From Eutreptiella sp. 'Long Island Sound 2002' (lineage: Eukaryota; Euglenozoa; Euglenophyceae; Eutreptiales; Eutreptiaceae): a stretch of DNA of 64,000 nt. The translations under genes were made by a program, and so were the position numbers. Every line of letters starts with the position of its first letter. Within the stretch, counting starts at the first letter, position 1. The stretch lies in NCBI GenBank assembly GCA_964036045.1, contig OZ038381.1, positions 1,240,001-1,304,000 on the forward strand, read 5' to 3'. A model generated the notes under the pieces. It was not told the origin of the DNA, did not search any database, and saw only the letters and a program-made list of their open reading frames with translations. Below are positions 30,845 through 42,642 of this stretch, piece after piece.

Positions 30845-31390
30845 CGTGTGGGTTTGTGCAGGGGGGGGGGGGTCAAAGATGATGTGGGCTGCGCCGCAAC
30901 TGCGAACATGAGAGGATGATCTGCCTGCTTGCGCTTTGTCGGTGCCCATTGCGAGGGAAGGGGATGGACGGTGTGTGTTGTTGTGGCGAGCCCTTGATGC
31001 GATCCCCTGCGAGGATGTGACATCCCTGGGCGCATGGACCGTGTGGTGGTTGGGGAACACACGAACTCACTTGGACACATGTGCGCGCACAACCGAGAAC
31101 GAAATGGCACGCGCGAGCGCGCGCGACAGGAATCGGTGCAGGCAGCGCAGGCAACCTACAGGGACACGTCCAAGTCCACAGGTAGCAGTGGACGGGTGTG
31201 GATCAGGAAGGGCGGGCGAGACGTCCCGCATAACAAACCGGCCCCTGACGCCCGCAGTCAGGACGGTGTTCCGTTCTGGAAGTAGTGAACTTGGCAGATG
31301 AGTGCACACTGTGTAAGCTCACGGACGTGTATAGTCCAGGCGGTGGTGCCGTGGAACGTAGGAGTGGAAATTGTCACCAAATCCCGGGGG

Positions 31391-31473
31391 AAGTGTCACG
31401 CGAGCGTTGAAAGAGGTCACGCGAGTACACTCAAAAAATACATTTTCATTTTTTTCCCCCTCGCGTGACACTT
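31391..31473. repeat. 14-bp perfect inverted repeat
   Basis: AAGTGTCACGCGAG at 31391-31404 is the reverse complement of 31460-31473, with a 55-base loop that holds a further direct GTCACGCGAG and an A/T-rich centre. It could form a hairpin or be a two-site binding element; nothing around it tells which. Confidence 0.7.
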
Positions 31474-31904
31474 CACCCCGACATCCCCCCGGCCACGGTG
31501 TGGATGCAGCCCGTGGCCCCCAGGCACGTGGAACAAGTATTTACATCCTGTATGCTGCAACGGACTCCACGGTGGAATGGCAATGTGCCATGGGACATGA
31601 GGATTCCGGGGTGGGGCAGTTCCCAGAAAGCACCGGCGTCATCCCACGCACTCTCGGCGGAGGACCTCGACACAACACGCGCGTTAAGCCCCACGCCACG
31701 CAGCAACGCGGTGGACTGCGTCCCTGGACCTGACTACAAGCAGGAGAGCACTGTCCACGGCTGCACTGGCAGACGGCAGTGCTCGCCAAGATCTGACGAG
31801 AAAACATGCTGGGCCCTGCGCCAACGATGCCAGTCCCGCTGGCATGCACCAGCCTCCAGGATGAAAGAAAAACCTCAGGCACACCCTCACCTCAGGTACA
31901 CACG

Positions 31905-31929
31905 CACACACACACACACACACACACAC
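31905..31929. repeat. (CA)12 microsatellite
   Basis: A dinucleotide run in unassigned sequence. Confidence 0.95.
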
Positions 31930-32264
31930 GTAAGACGCGACAAACAGGCACTTACAAAAGCCCCCAGTGCTCAATTCTCGTCAGTTGGACAGTCAAACAA
32001 GACAAAGCATGTTCAACGCCAATGGGCGCCTTTCTGTGGGGTGAAGGCGCACAGCAGCAAACTTGGACTGGCAGCAACCTGAGGCACAGGTGAGGCACTG
32101 CACTGCCACAGCGGCAGGCCAGCCTCATCTGAATTCGGGTAAGGGACGCACAGTGTGATATCTGCCCTTTGGCCCTATCATGCAGTGCATCAACATCTGT
32201 TGAATCCCTCTGCTGTTGTGTGCCTGCATACTGCCCGCCCTCCTCCCACGTTTTTCAGCCCCGC

Positions 32265-32402
<138 letters not shown>

Positions 32403-33000
32403 TCCTTTCGGGTACACGCAGTTGAGAAATCCCTTCCGCGTTCCCAAATTCATATTTGCGTGCCAAACCTTTCTCAAAATCTTTTTTTCGGTTTGACCAA
32501 AGCCTGCCTCCCTGGAAACCCACCCACCGCCAAACCCCGACACAGGGAATGGGGGATGGCTTGCCAACAACTCACTCACTGAAGTACAAAGTCCTCCCTG
32601 TTGAGTGGCTGTGACAATCACCGGGACTCGTCTTCGTCTGCGGGCCTTCAGCTTCTGAACCACCTCAGGCCTGTTCCATCAGATGCCGACCCGAAACCTG
32701 CTGACAAGGAAGCCAGATGGAGCCGCTTCGACCGCCAGCCCCCCCCGCCACACCCTGAAACACACGGGTTCCCAATTCAAAACATGGGACCGCAGAAAAG
32801 GGCTAAGACACCTTTCCGCAGCAATCTCCACTCTGAAGCGGGCTCAACCTTTGTGCCATTGTCAGAGGATATCACATTGACGGCGAAGAGTGCAGGACGG
32901 GCCCTTTGGGTCACAAAGGACGAGGACTTGGCGCTACACAGTGCCCAATGAGGCAGGGACACAACTTCACAACTGGGGGAATGTCACGGGGCGGGTGCGC

Positions 33001-36000
33001 TCACTGGACATCGTCTCCTCCAAGATACCGAACCCCGTTCTCTTGGGCACGGGCCAGCTGGGCCCCCAGGTTCATGGCTTCGCGCATCGCAGACTCCAAC
33101 TGCGATTTATCAAAGCTGCTTCCGTCACGGCCTGACATCAAGCACCGCCTCTCTAGGTCTGCAACCTTCCGGCTCAATGGACCCAATTCCAGCTCAAGAC
33201 TGGACTGCAAGCCAAGGAGCTCACTGTTAACCCGATTGCAAAGAGTCTGCTTCTCCATCTCGTGATTGTAGGTGAGGGCAGCAATCTCTTGGCTGATTTG
33301 GGAGTTGACCGCATTCAATCTCTGAATGCATAGCCTCAACTGCAGCACTTCTTTGTTCAATCGCTCTTTGTCTTGCTGCCAGATCTTTATTTCCTGTTGT
33401 TGCATGGCACGTGCGTGTTATGGGGGGTTGCGGGACGTGGGGTTTCGTCTGATGCACCACACGATACAACAACGCACATAAGAATGGGGTGAATACATTC
33501 CCAACCATGCATACAGACGAACCCACATGCCACATGCCCGTCACTTCAATGCCGTTTCCTGTTACTGTGTCGAGTGTTGAACGATGGCTGAAAAGTTGGT
33601 CTTGCGAATGCCCCCATGAGCCTTGTAGCTTTTTGCTGCAGAGGGGAGGGGGGGGGGGTATTGGTGGTGCGTGGTGTGTGTGTACGTGTGGGGGGTTTAA
33701 CCCCAATTCGTTGGATTGAGAAATAAAGAAATGACAAAATTGAAAGGATCAGCGTGTATGTGTGTGTGTGTGTGTGTTGGGGGGGGGGTCAGACCTACTT
33801 ACAGGGTGTGGATTGGGATATATGAGTGATGTGATGAAAACAGACGGACAGACAGCACAGCAAATTCAAATCGAGGTAATGCACTCCTCAGCATGGCATA
33901 AATGCATCTTTATTCTCTATGCCATGCCTGGTTGAGCCCCAAACTGAAAACCAATCTCAGTGTGTGGGGGGGGGGGGGGGGGGGGGGCAGCATATTTTCC
34001 CGACGGCTTCAACAAAATCACGAGCTTTTGCGCGTTGAAACTATTCACTGTTGGGTCACCCCAATCAAGAGAGTGTCGGAGAAGGGCATAATTTTTTGCC
34101 TCAAAAATTCAGGGCCACAGGTACCTTGCTGCACGTCTGACAGGCTGGTCTCTGCAGGCGCACTGTGGCTTTGAAAGGTTCCATGTGCAACTATGGCACA
34201 AAAAAACCGTCACAGCGCACCGCGCCCCCCACACGTGATTAGGGTCATTGCGATCAGGCGAAATGTTTCAATGAGGCCGAAAAAGTACGTAGTGTCAAGC
34301 TCTGATGATTTGAGGTGTAACCAGGAACTTGGCAAAAAAAAGCAATAACCTACTCCTGTTGTGGGTGGCATGTAAGGGCCCACAAAGTGGTGCTGGTCTC
34401 ACCTTTGTATGCGCGCCACGACAGCAATCTGATTGCGAAACAGTACGTAACGCAGTTGTCGATATGAAGCATGAAACCCCGGGAATTGCAGCAACATGTT
34501 CCTTCAAAAAACAACTACAAAATATTCATGGTTCACCCCACCGCAAGCCCCCCCCCGTTAAGGAGCACAGTAGAGGGTGCTTCTGCATGGCAGGCTATGA
34601 GGCCCAGAACTGGTGAAGCGCACAACAAAGAAGAATCAGACCTTGAGGTCCTTTGGAACCCAATCACTTGGTCGATTGTGCACGTCAATCTGTTCACGGT
34701 TGTTATGGAGAGACTTGGTGGCAAATGATGGTGGGAGGGCAAAGGAATCCACGGCCACTGCCGTGGGGCCACGAGGGGTTCGCTCCAAGGATGTTGGACC
34801 CCCCCGTCGCTGAACCTGGCACTGCCTGCCCCCCCCCCCCCCCCTGCTGCGGTGCAGCCCCAGCCAGGTGCCCTGGTGGTGCCTAGGGCAATAGCGCTGC
34901 ACCCCCTAGTGCCCCGCAGGACTTGCATGCCGGAGCCCCATGCTCCTCGCACGTGTGCAACAGAGGGCGCCTCATGGCCGCCCTCCCGTATTCCATCACG
35001 GTATTCAATTGGTATTCAATGCCTGCACATGTATTTGCACAACTCAGCCAAAAAGGTCGGTGCGGTATGGTCACACTTGAATGTACAGTTTTATGCAATG
35101 GATCATCCGTGGGGTGGTACTCAAGCCGTGTGCCTCGCACGAACTGGTTACGGATGTTGTTGTTGTTGTCGATGACGTCGGGCATGTTCACCCAGGTCTG
35201 CACCCGTGGCTCAGCTGACCGGCAACCAACGCGGTGCAGTGCGGGAGCCGCAAGATCCTGCCTTCTGTGTCCCCTGTTGTGTTTCTCACATTCCCCTCTA
35301 CCAAGAAACAGAGAGGAAGAGTTTTGTTTGAAAACCAACAGGCCTATGCACTACTGGTACCACAGTTTTGGTTGAAGCACCAGACCCACGACAGACCACA
35401 TGGCAAACACCCAGGCCGCGCATGGAACGTGGCGCAGCCGTATCATGGCTCCCACGTCACGGCACCGCGCCATGTCCCTCACCTCATGGCACCCGCAGCA
35501 GCCCCGTCGGCCGCACCAGCGACTGCAGCCCCGTTGTGTCCCATGACGGATACCGCCATCGCCCCCTGGACGACTTTGAGGTGGGCAGCTGTGAACCCCC
35601 TCTCGGGAGTCAGGCGGAATGGCACGTGTCAGGAACGATGCTGTTCGTACACGCCACCAGTCAGTACCACAGAAAAACATAGATGTGTAGATTTGGGACT
35701 ATGGTGAAAGGGGAAGTGCAAGCGGGGTAGGCACACCTCGTTAGCACCGTCAAGCTCTGCCTGAAGGGCAGCGTTTTCTGCTGCCAAATCCCGTGCGTGC
35801 TGTTCGATCTCGAGCGTCGACAAGTCATTCAGGTCTGCACGCGCGCTGGCGGGATCGAAAGCGGCAACAGAGTTCACGGCGTCAGGGCTGGCCAGGTTTA
35901 CGGGGAGACCGATCTTCCAAAGGCTGTTTGTGTGCACTCCGTTGCTGCACAAAAAGGACACACACTCCAGGCCGAGAAGCGACCCGCTTGCATATTGCCA

Positions 36001-37386
36001 TCTACATGTTGCCACCTTGTCTTGAAATTATGTCGGTGGCTCCAGTAAAAGGTTTCGAACCCAGCTGGCTTTGTTGGCAGGTAGGGGGTGCATGACAGAA
36101 TACCACAATACTGTACACGAACGGCGCGAACGGCTGTGTCGAATCACCAAATACAAGTACCCCACGCCCACTAACGAACTATTCTGCAAAACTGCATTCA
36201 ATGCTGCAAACACATCCAATAATCTCACGAATTGAGTCTGAGCACATCACCTGTGCATAACACACCTTTTCGGGCCACTGGAAGCCCACGACTTGGAGCC
36301 CGCATTAGGTGGGCACACGGCCCCCGGACCAGGAGTTACAGGCGATGCTGCTACAAGGGCAGCAGCTGCCACGCTGCCAGCAACGCTCGCGGCCACCGCA
36401 GGTGGCGCACGACGTGGGGACACTGCCTTTGCCTTCAGGAGGTCAGCTTCGGGACCTTGGTTGAGCTTTTTCTTCAGATGCTGCAGCTCAGCCGGGGTGA
36501 AAGCTTTCGGCAACCCGGTGAATTGCTCGATGACATCAGATGCCAGCCCCTTGCACCCTGGTTTCCGATCCAGGGCATCCAATACAGCTAGGACGAGGGT
36601 TCTTATCAGCTCCACGGTATCATCTGAAGCGAACATGGAAAAAAATTTAAACCAAAACGTGAGTTCCAGCAAAGCAAGACATAAGGGACAGGTTTGCGCG
36701 AACGTCTTTTCCGTGCGTGATTACCTGGAGAAGGGAAATCTTCGCTCTTGCTACCCCGGAGGTGCAAAAACTGGTGGTGATGAAGGCAGGCGTCACGTAC
36801 CAACCCTTGGGCAAGAGGAACGATTGTCTTGTCTGGAATACGGTTGATAGCCATCAGAGCAACACAGAAGCCGATAGCCACCACCTTGTATTGAAGTGGC
36901 ACACTTTTGGAAGCGTGCTGCTGGAAGATCTGCAGAAGAAATCACATGCCGTGACCTGGTAGCTGGTTTCCAAGAGCTGTTCAGTTTCTCACCCGGGTAC
37001 CTTGACGCGTTTTTTTCAACCGAATATCCCTTAGTCTGAGGCGACGCAGACAGCACCTGTCGACACATGTGCCCCACATGTTGCACACACGTTTCGCCCG
37101 CCTCCTGGGCCAAGAAAGTACACAAGATTCTTACGGTCGACGAGCCTTGAGAGGCAGCATCAAATAGTTGCTGGGCAGCCTCTTGTGGGGCTGCCCCCAA
37201 CAACTGTGTGTTGATGTTGTGCATCAATTGAGGCGTCAGCTGTTGCGTTGCCGTTGCATCGGTCAAGACTCTGAGGAGCCAGCCGTTCTCCAAAGACTTT
37301 CTTCCGTTTGTAGGCCGCCCAGGTTTCTGGTTTGGCGTTCGATTGGATTGTTGTCGAGGTCGCTTTGCCTGGTAAGGTGAAGACAT
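33001..37386 (-). CDS. Five-exon gene: helical N-terminal domain plus C-terminal coiled coil, function unknown
   Basis: Exons worked out by hand on the minus strand: 37386-37057, 36929-36725, 36623-36266, 35944-35737 and 33393-33001. Junctions: CAG|GTGCTG to CTGCAG|ATC (phase 0), CCAG|GTAATC to TTCAG|ATG (phase 1), AAAAG|GTGTG to TGCAG|CAA (phase 2), CGAG|GTGTGC to ACAG|GAA (phase 0). All four phases agree, giving 1494 coding bases (497 residues) and a TGA stop. The start ATG opens a basic Pro/Gln-rich N terminus, then about 140 helical residues (for example PQEAAQQLFDAASQGSS and YKVVAIGFCVALMAINRI). An Ala-rich linker follows, then a long heptad-type coiled coil that runs unbroken across the last junction (ARDLAAENAALQAELDGANE to EIKIWQQDKERLNKEVLQLR). 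I do not recognise the family. Exon 1's 3' end is the least certain point, and further exons could hide in the 2.3-kb last intron. Confidence 0.7.
33394..35736 (-). other. Last intron of the five-exon gene (2.3 kb)
   Basis: Holds a (TG)9 run at 33759-33776, a G22 run at 33966-33987 and a C run near 34831-34844. Frames inside (for example near 35.4-35.7 kb) show no heptad pattern or domain. Donor GTGTGC and acceptor AACAACAG are phase-compatible. Confidence 0.5.
33966..33987. repeat. G22 homopolymer
   Basis: A perfect run inside the long intron. Confidence 0.95.
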
Positions 37387-38039
37387 TGTTTGGTGGCTGA
37401 AAAAAAAGTGCAAGCTTGGCGACAAACACCTGAACAAAATTTCCAAATTCTCCATATTTCTGCAAATGAACACCGAGCCTATGTATGGAGCCCAATTTGT
37501 AAAATGACAAAATTGTAACAAAGTTGGAGGTTTGAAGAATGCACGCGTGACCAACCGGAACGAGGTGCCAGAGTGCCCTTTTCTAGAGCTTTCTGGCTTG
37601 CTTGCATCCTTCACAGCCTCATACATCTTGTAATGCCTACACAAACTGCTTTGATTCTAGAAGTATGCAGCCTTTGTAATGCGGGGCATGAAACAAAAAG
37701 CTTGATAGGGCAACAATAGCACACCTTCATGATCCTTGGCACATCGCAGCTGCAGGAGCCCTCAGGACCGACAAGCCGTGTACATGCAGCGCCGCGCAAA
37801 GACCGTCGAAATTGGTGCGAGCATGTGGCACTGATGTCTTTTCGACCATCAAGGCTCTCATTGAGGAAGGTGCAGCCGGTAAGGTGTGCAAGCTTTTGTT
37901 GTCAAATACTCAAATAGTGTACCAAATACAAGTCCCTGGTCTGATACACGATTTTTGGGTTTTGAGCCGGCCTTGGTCTCTTATTGGGAACCTGGTTGCC
38001 GATCCGAGGCTTCGTCGGTTCGATTCCCGCTGGCCCCAA

Positions 38040-38180
38040 ACCTTGAAGCTGTGCGCTGCGTTGAGCGATCGCCAAATCGATCTAGCGATTCGCCAGATGC
38101 TGCGCTGCGATCGATTCGCCAAATGCTACGCTGCGATCGCCAGATCGATCTGGCGCCAGATGCTGCGCTGTGGGCGATTT
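38040..38180. repeat. GATCGATC-rich short tandem repeats
   Basis: Imperfect units of GCTGCGATCG / CGCCAGATGCTGCGCTG with nested palindromes (GCGATCGC, AGATCGATCT, GATCGATC). They lie between the left terminus and the ORF of the TIR element. A tRNA-like B box GGTTCGATTCCC lies just before, at 38015-38026. Confidence 0.7.
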
Positions 38181-38287
38181 GCGGAGCACTTTGCGTTGTG
38201 GAAGAACTTTGTTAAAGGAAAATCTCTGTTGTCTTCTTGAATTGTCAAAAGCGATTTGCAATTAACCGAATTATTCTCTGTTAATCG

Positions 38288-39124
38288 ATGTGTATTATGC
38301 CTACTGCTATGCTCAATTTCTGGTTGCGAACTTTTGAAACTTCGAGCTCAACCACCCAAAATGCTGCATCGCAACACAGATTCATGATGCCAATCCATCC
38401 CAAGGACCCATGGACCGAGGCTCAGCTTGCAATGGAGGCATTTCAAGCCATGGTTGCGGACGAAAACAATGCGACCATCAACTAAAAAAGCACCCCGATA
38501 AGGTTCCTACCCCTTCTCGTTCCGATGTTGCTTCTTTTTGCCATCAAGTCCAACAAAAGACTCCCATGATTCTTCTTTCGGCATTTAAAACCAATTTCAT
38601 GACCATTGCATTTGATGGTTCGGAGGACCATTTGGTGGGTCGAGGCTTGTGGGCACTCTTTGGTGATGAGATGGTCAAATTTCTCGAAGAGTTGAGATCG
38701 CAACCCGGCGAGTACGCATGAGGCACTGGAATTGTGGAATAAATTGTCTCGCTTTGCAATCCAAACAAGGAATAAATTGCCTTTTTATACGGTTGGATGC
38801 GTTCACAAGTTGGAGCAAGTATTGCGTGATGGCTATATGCACAAGCATCACAAGATGTTGCTTTCTCAAGCTCAAGTGACCTTGCGCGACCCCCCCGCCA
38901 ATGTGGCCCCAAAGCCAAAACCAAAGCCAAGTCCTAGACTTGGTAGAGGCAAGCCCAAGCCCCGGGCTATGGGTTCCATGGTACCTATCAATAACCACTT
39001 CTCTCCTTTGCGGGAGTTGCCTCCGCTTCCTCCCGGATTCGTATTGCATCCGGATGTGTTTGCTCTATTTTCTCAAGGACCCGTGCAAGATGAGAACTCC
39101 ATCAAGCGGCAGAGGTTGATGTAG
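38288..39124 (+). pseudogene. Decayed ORF inside the TIR element
   Basis: Three consecutive frames read as one protein if two single-base shifts are allowed, near 38485 (an A-run) and 38715. Piece 1 ends AMEAFQAMVADENNATIN. Piece 2 has FKTNFMTIAFDGSEDHLVG. Piece 3 has ALELWNKLSRFAIQTRNKL and then a Pro/Lys-rich stretch. I do not recognise the family. Its location between TIRs suggests a transposon-borne gene. Confidence 0.45.
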
Positions 39125-39358
39125 TTTCACGAATTGTTATTTCTTGTGTTGTTGCTCATGCCTTCCATGCTTGGGTACTCGTCTCTGCTTCGGTGACAAC
39201 CCGGTCTCTTATTAGGAACCCGGTTGCCAACATGAGGTGCACGGTGACACCCCGGTCTCTTATTAGGAAGCCGGTTGCCAACATGAGGTGCGCGTGCAAG
39301 GTCTCCGAAAACCCACCCCGGTCTCTTATTAGTTACCGGTCTTGTATTTGGTACACTA

Positions 39359-41839
39359 GAGTAGAGTTGCAAGCCCGTTGAGACCGGAAATCTTTCCAAA
39401 ATTGCGAAATCTTCGCCGATACCATAAACTGCCGTCCTTTACCAACCCAAAGCCGCCGTGTAACATACTTGACTCTTGATCGCTTGTGTCTACTCCTTTT
39501 TCCGACCACTTGGCACGCACGGAGCACAGAGCAAGAAAGCATATTGATGATCTTGATCTTGAGCCAGTACATTGTTAAAAACTGTCCGTACTGCACAAAG
39601 GAAGGACAGTTGAAGTCATTAACTATAAACAACATACATGTATGCAATTCATGATGAAAATTAGTAGATTTCTCAATGGAAACGATTTAAGATCTTACGT
39701 GCGTGTGTCGCTGATCTGGCATTCCAAGTGCGCGATTTCGGCGTGACGTTACGCAGTTGTCAATCTAACCCTCATCTTATGAATCTTCAATTAAAAATGT
39801 CTGTCCCTCTATTGAGCCAAGTAGTTTCTATTACACTCCCCTGCCAAGCTATGTGCTAAGGTTGACCACATGGGCCCTTAGCACATGCTGATTAAGAAAT
39901 AGATAGAACTGCTTGGCCACTCTCACACAAATAGACACTCAGAAAGTGTGGAGCCATCCGTAGTACTATTCCTGAGATCAAAGGTATGTTGTTAAATAGC
40001 GCAAAACGTAAAAGAAGATTCTATTGAACAATGCCACTCCTGAGCAAAGACTCACAAACTTGCTCATTCCAATGTGAAACCAAGTTAGGACACATAGCCA
40101 GATTAGTTTGGGTGGGGGGTCTCGGGCTGAGAAAAATTTTGCCCATCATGGGGGTCTTAAACAATGTCAACCGTAGAGAGGAAAGCATGGGCGCCAGCCA
40201 GGCCAAGTTGTCCAATACGCCCTTACAAGAGCAGTGTGTAGCTATGCCATCACGGTGTGGGCCATCCAAATATGCAAAATCAAGCGGGAGAACAAAAAAA
40301 GAGGCAATGCTAAATGCGTTGTTGTCTGGACCGAAGTCGTCGGGGGGGGGGGTTTGTGCAAACATAAATGCTGTCCATGATCTCTGGTTGAATTATAGTA
40401 GCTTGTGTCTTCACTGTGTTTCCACATGACCACAAGAAGTCTGTAAAATCATTCCCCAAGGTTACAGATTCTATAGAAATGTAAGAAAAGCAATAGGAGT
40501 GAAAATGTAGAAGTGTACTTGGGCATGTGCTCCACAGATTGCATAGTAACACAAAATCGGGGTAGTCTAGTATGGACTACTTCCCTGCCAAAACCAGTGC
40601 ATGGTTCCGGGGGTGGGGGCCAAACTTTGATATCCATTCACATGCCAGGATGGTGTCTTTATGTCAGGCACGGGGGCCTACCCTCATGGGCAATGGCCAT
40701 CCCTCCGGTTGTCCTCTTATTTCGATCCGACAGCTATTTGCATCGGGTACGGGGGCCTACCCTCATGGCATGACATCCCTCCGGGTTTCCCCTTATTTCG
40801 ATCTTACTCCGTTCATCAAATGCAACCAAAACTTGACGGGTGGGGGTTCTATCATTTGTGCCTTAAGGTTAACACAAATGCGTGGGGTACAGGGGCTAAT
40901 CACGAATGAGCATTCTGGAAATCATAGGCATGGGTATAAACAATGAGTAGAAATCATGGTCACCTGTCTCCACAACACAGCAGTTGGGCAATTGTGTGGC
41001 AATATGCCACTATTTGGGCCTACGCTCCCGAGCCATGTCCCCACAATCTCCCGGCCCTCAATACTGCCTCCTTCTAATCCTGAAAACAATTTAGCCATGT
41101 CGTTGCCTTTTTGCACTGAACGGCGCCTTTTGTGGCTGGCCAGGCCGATTTAGCCATGTCGTTGCCTTCAGAAAAAGAAGAAACAGAGTTCCTTTAGCAC
41201 TCTTGGGCAAAGGCAACCCTCCAAATGTTCACCACGGGCGGATCCCCTTGTTGTTTTGCTATGAGTAGGAATGCATGGGCGCTTCTGTCCCTTGGGGCGT
41301 CTCCCTGCCTGGTTTTGTTTAAATGGAAGTTTTCCTAGGGCATGGTAGTTTGGCGGCCTGATGCCGGCTTACACTCCTATAGGGTGTTCAACCCAAAGGC
41401 GAAGTCTGTTCTACGGGGGTATACATAAAACCCCAAGTTGGAATATGTTGGCGCTTCAGAATAGTAATCTGGGGCTGAGCTTTAGCCGTTCAAAAATGGA
41501 AATCATGGGCTGGGGCCGTGCAACCCAGAGCCTCAATCTCCATCTATTCTAGTTCTGTGATGTGTATCGGAAGAAGCATATCTAGTCATGTTGCTTTTGT
41601 TGGAAATGATAAACAATAAAAAGAGGAGGAAGAGAGCAGGGGTGGGGGGTTGTGTTATAGCAATTGTTGAAAACTGAGTGATGGTTACCACCCCAAACTC
41701 ATGGGTCAAGGGCCCATAATGGGCCTCGGCCATGATTCACCCTCAACGTTCGAAGGCCCTCATTGTGGGCCTAGTTACACGGAGGCAACACCAACACCTC
41801 AAGCCACAGATGGCAGAGCCCTACTTGTGGGCCTAGCCC
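39359..41839. other. AT-richer intergenic stretch, no gene recognised
   Basis: No frame has protein-like character. One small tandem duplication lies at 40668-40806, and a 20-base duplication (TTAGCCATGTCGTTGCCTT) occurs near 41090 and 41151. Confidence 0.4.
40668..40806 (+). repeat. Two-copy tandem repeat, about 78-bp period
   Basis: CGGGGGCCTACCCTCATGG followed by ATCCCTCCGG and CTTATTTCGATC occurs twice. Confidence 0.8.
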
Positions 41840-41840
41840 T

Positions 41841-42550
41841 AGTAAGAAAAAGTCACTGCCATGTCTTTCTTGGAGGGCTTGATCCAGGCCAAGCCCCCCT
41901 TAAAACCCTTTTGTTGATGCTAAGACTAACTTAAGTATTTTTATCACTCTTTTGAAGCTTTTAGTACACTTTCTCAAAGTAACTAGGGTTATAACCCTAG
42001 CCCCCCATGAAGGTCACCCCTACCACTCAACTGAGCGGAGGTATCTTCCTTCATGGAGGATATACCGAAATAAAATAGGCATTTCATGCTTTAGGCCTTG
42101 GAGGTTAAGCCTAGTGGTCTCCCACCCCAAGACCCCTATACTCAATTGTTTCTACCACTTATTGTGGTTCTACTTTTTAACTGTTTCTGAATTCAGTTGC
42201 TTGGCCAAGTCATAATCTGTGTCTGGCCTAACTCCTTTGCCCCATATTCCTAACCAACACCATTTCATCCAAAAGAGTGCACATGAAGTGCTTGATGCTA
42301 ACTTGGAGGCTAGAGTCAGGCCAGTTTTCACATAAAATCTTTTGTTTTATCCATTTGTGATTGAATCTTTGTATCTATACCTACTTTGTCTATCTGCAGC
42401 CCTTCTGTGTTACACTAGATTTCAAACCATTCATTGATTCGATCCACATCCTGTTCTTGCTCTACTTGCTCCTTTGGTTTTGGGATTTCACCATCAAAAA
42501 CCTGTAGGATTTCATCAAAATCTATAGGGCACTCATCCAGGACATCTTGC
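41841..42550 (+). repeat. Possible 5' LTR of family-2 retrotransposon, copy A
   Basis: It shares landmarks in the same order with the segment before the gag at 61510: TAGTAAGAAAAAGT at the start, AGAGTGCACAT, and CTGCAGCCCTT. It ends just before TGGTAGCACAGGC, a one-mismatch version of the initiator-tRNA-Met PBS seen at 61412. Overall similarity is low, and the left edge does not begin with TG. Confidence 0.35.
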
Positions 42551-42642
42551 TGGTAGCACAGGCAAACCCTGAGAACCTTTCGAACCGACTCTGAGCAGAA
42601 GCACAAGAAAAGCACACTGAAAAGCACATTGAACATGTCCAC
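42415..42642 (-). CDS. Possible terminal exon with acidic C terminus
   Basis: The minus-strand frame has a convincing acidic tail (DECPIDFDEILQVFDGEIP, then VEQEQDVDRINEWFEI and stop) preceded by a possible acceptor CTACCAG. It overlaps the proposed PBS and competes with that reading. I do not recognise it. Confidence 0.25.
   Translation of the reverse strand: MDMFNVLFSVLFLCFCSESVRKVLRVCLCYQQDVLDECPIDFDEILQVFDGEIPKPKEQVEQEQDVDRINEWFEI
42551..42567 (+). promoter_or_regulatory. Possible primer binding site, family-2 copy A
   Basis: TGGTAGCACAGGC differs at one position from the initiator-tRNA-Met type PBS found elsewhere in this window. Confidence 0.3.

Larger units (their letters stand above)
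37915..39358. mobile_element. DNA-transposon-like element with 18-bp terminal inverted repeats
   Basis: TAGTGTACCAAATACAAG at 37915-37932 is the exact reverse complement of 39341-39358. If the outer TA is the duplicated target, TIRs begin GTGTACC, as in TA-targeting superfamilies such as Tc1/mariner or PIF; this assignment is inference. Subterminal copies of GGTCTCTTATTrGGAACCyGGTTGCC occur once near the left end (37977-38002) and in three tandem forms near the right end (39208-39335). Inside lies a decayed ORF region and a GATC-rich repeat. No transposase DDE motif was found, so it is non-autonomous or badly decayed. Confidence 0.65.

Noticed and set aside
35351-35707. Extra exon of the five-exon gene in its last intron
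   Set aside because: The frame has no heptad pattern, and no phase-compatible acceptor and donor pair flanks it. Exon 4 joins exon 5 in frame without it.
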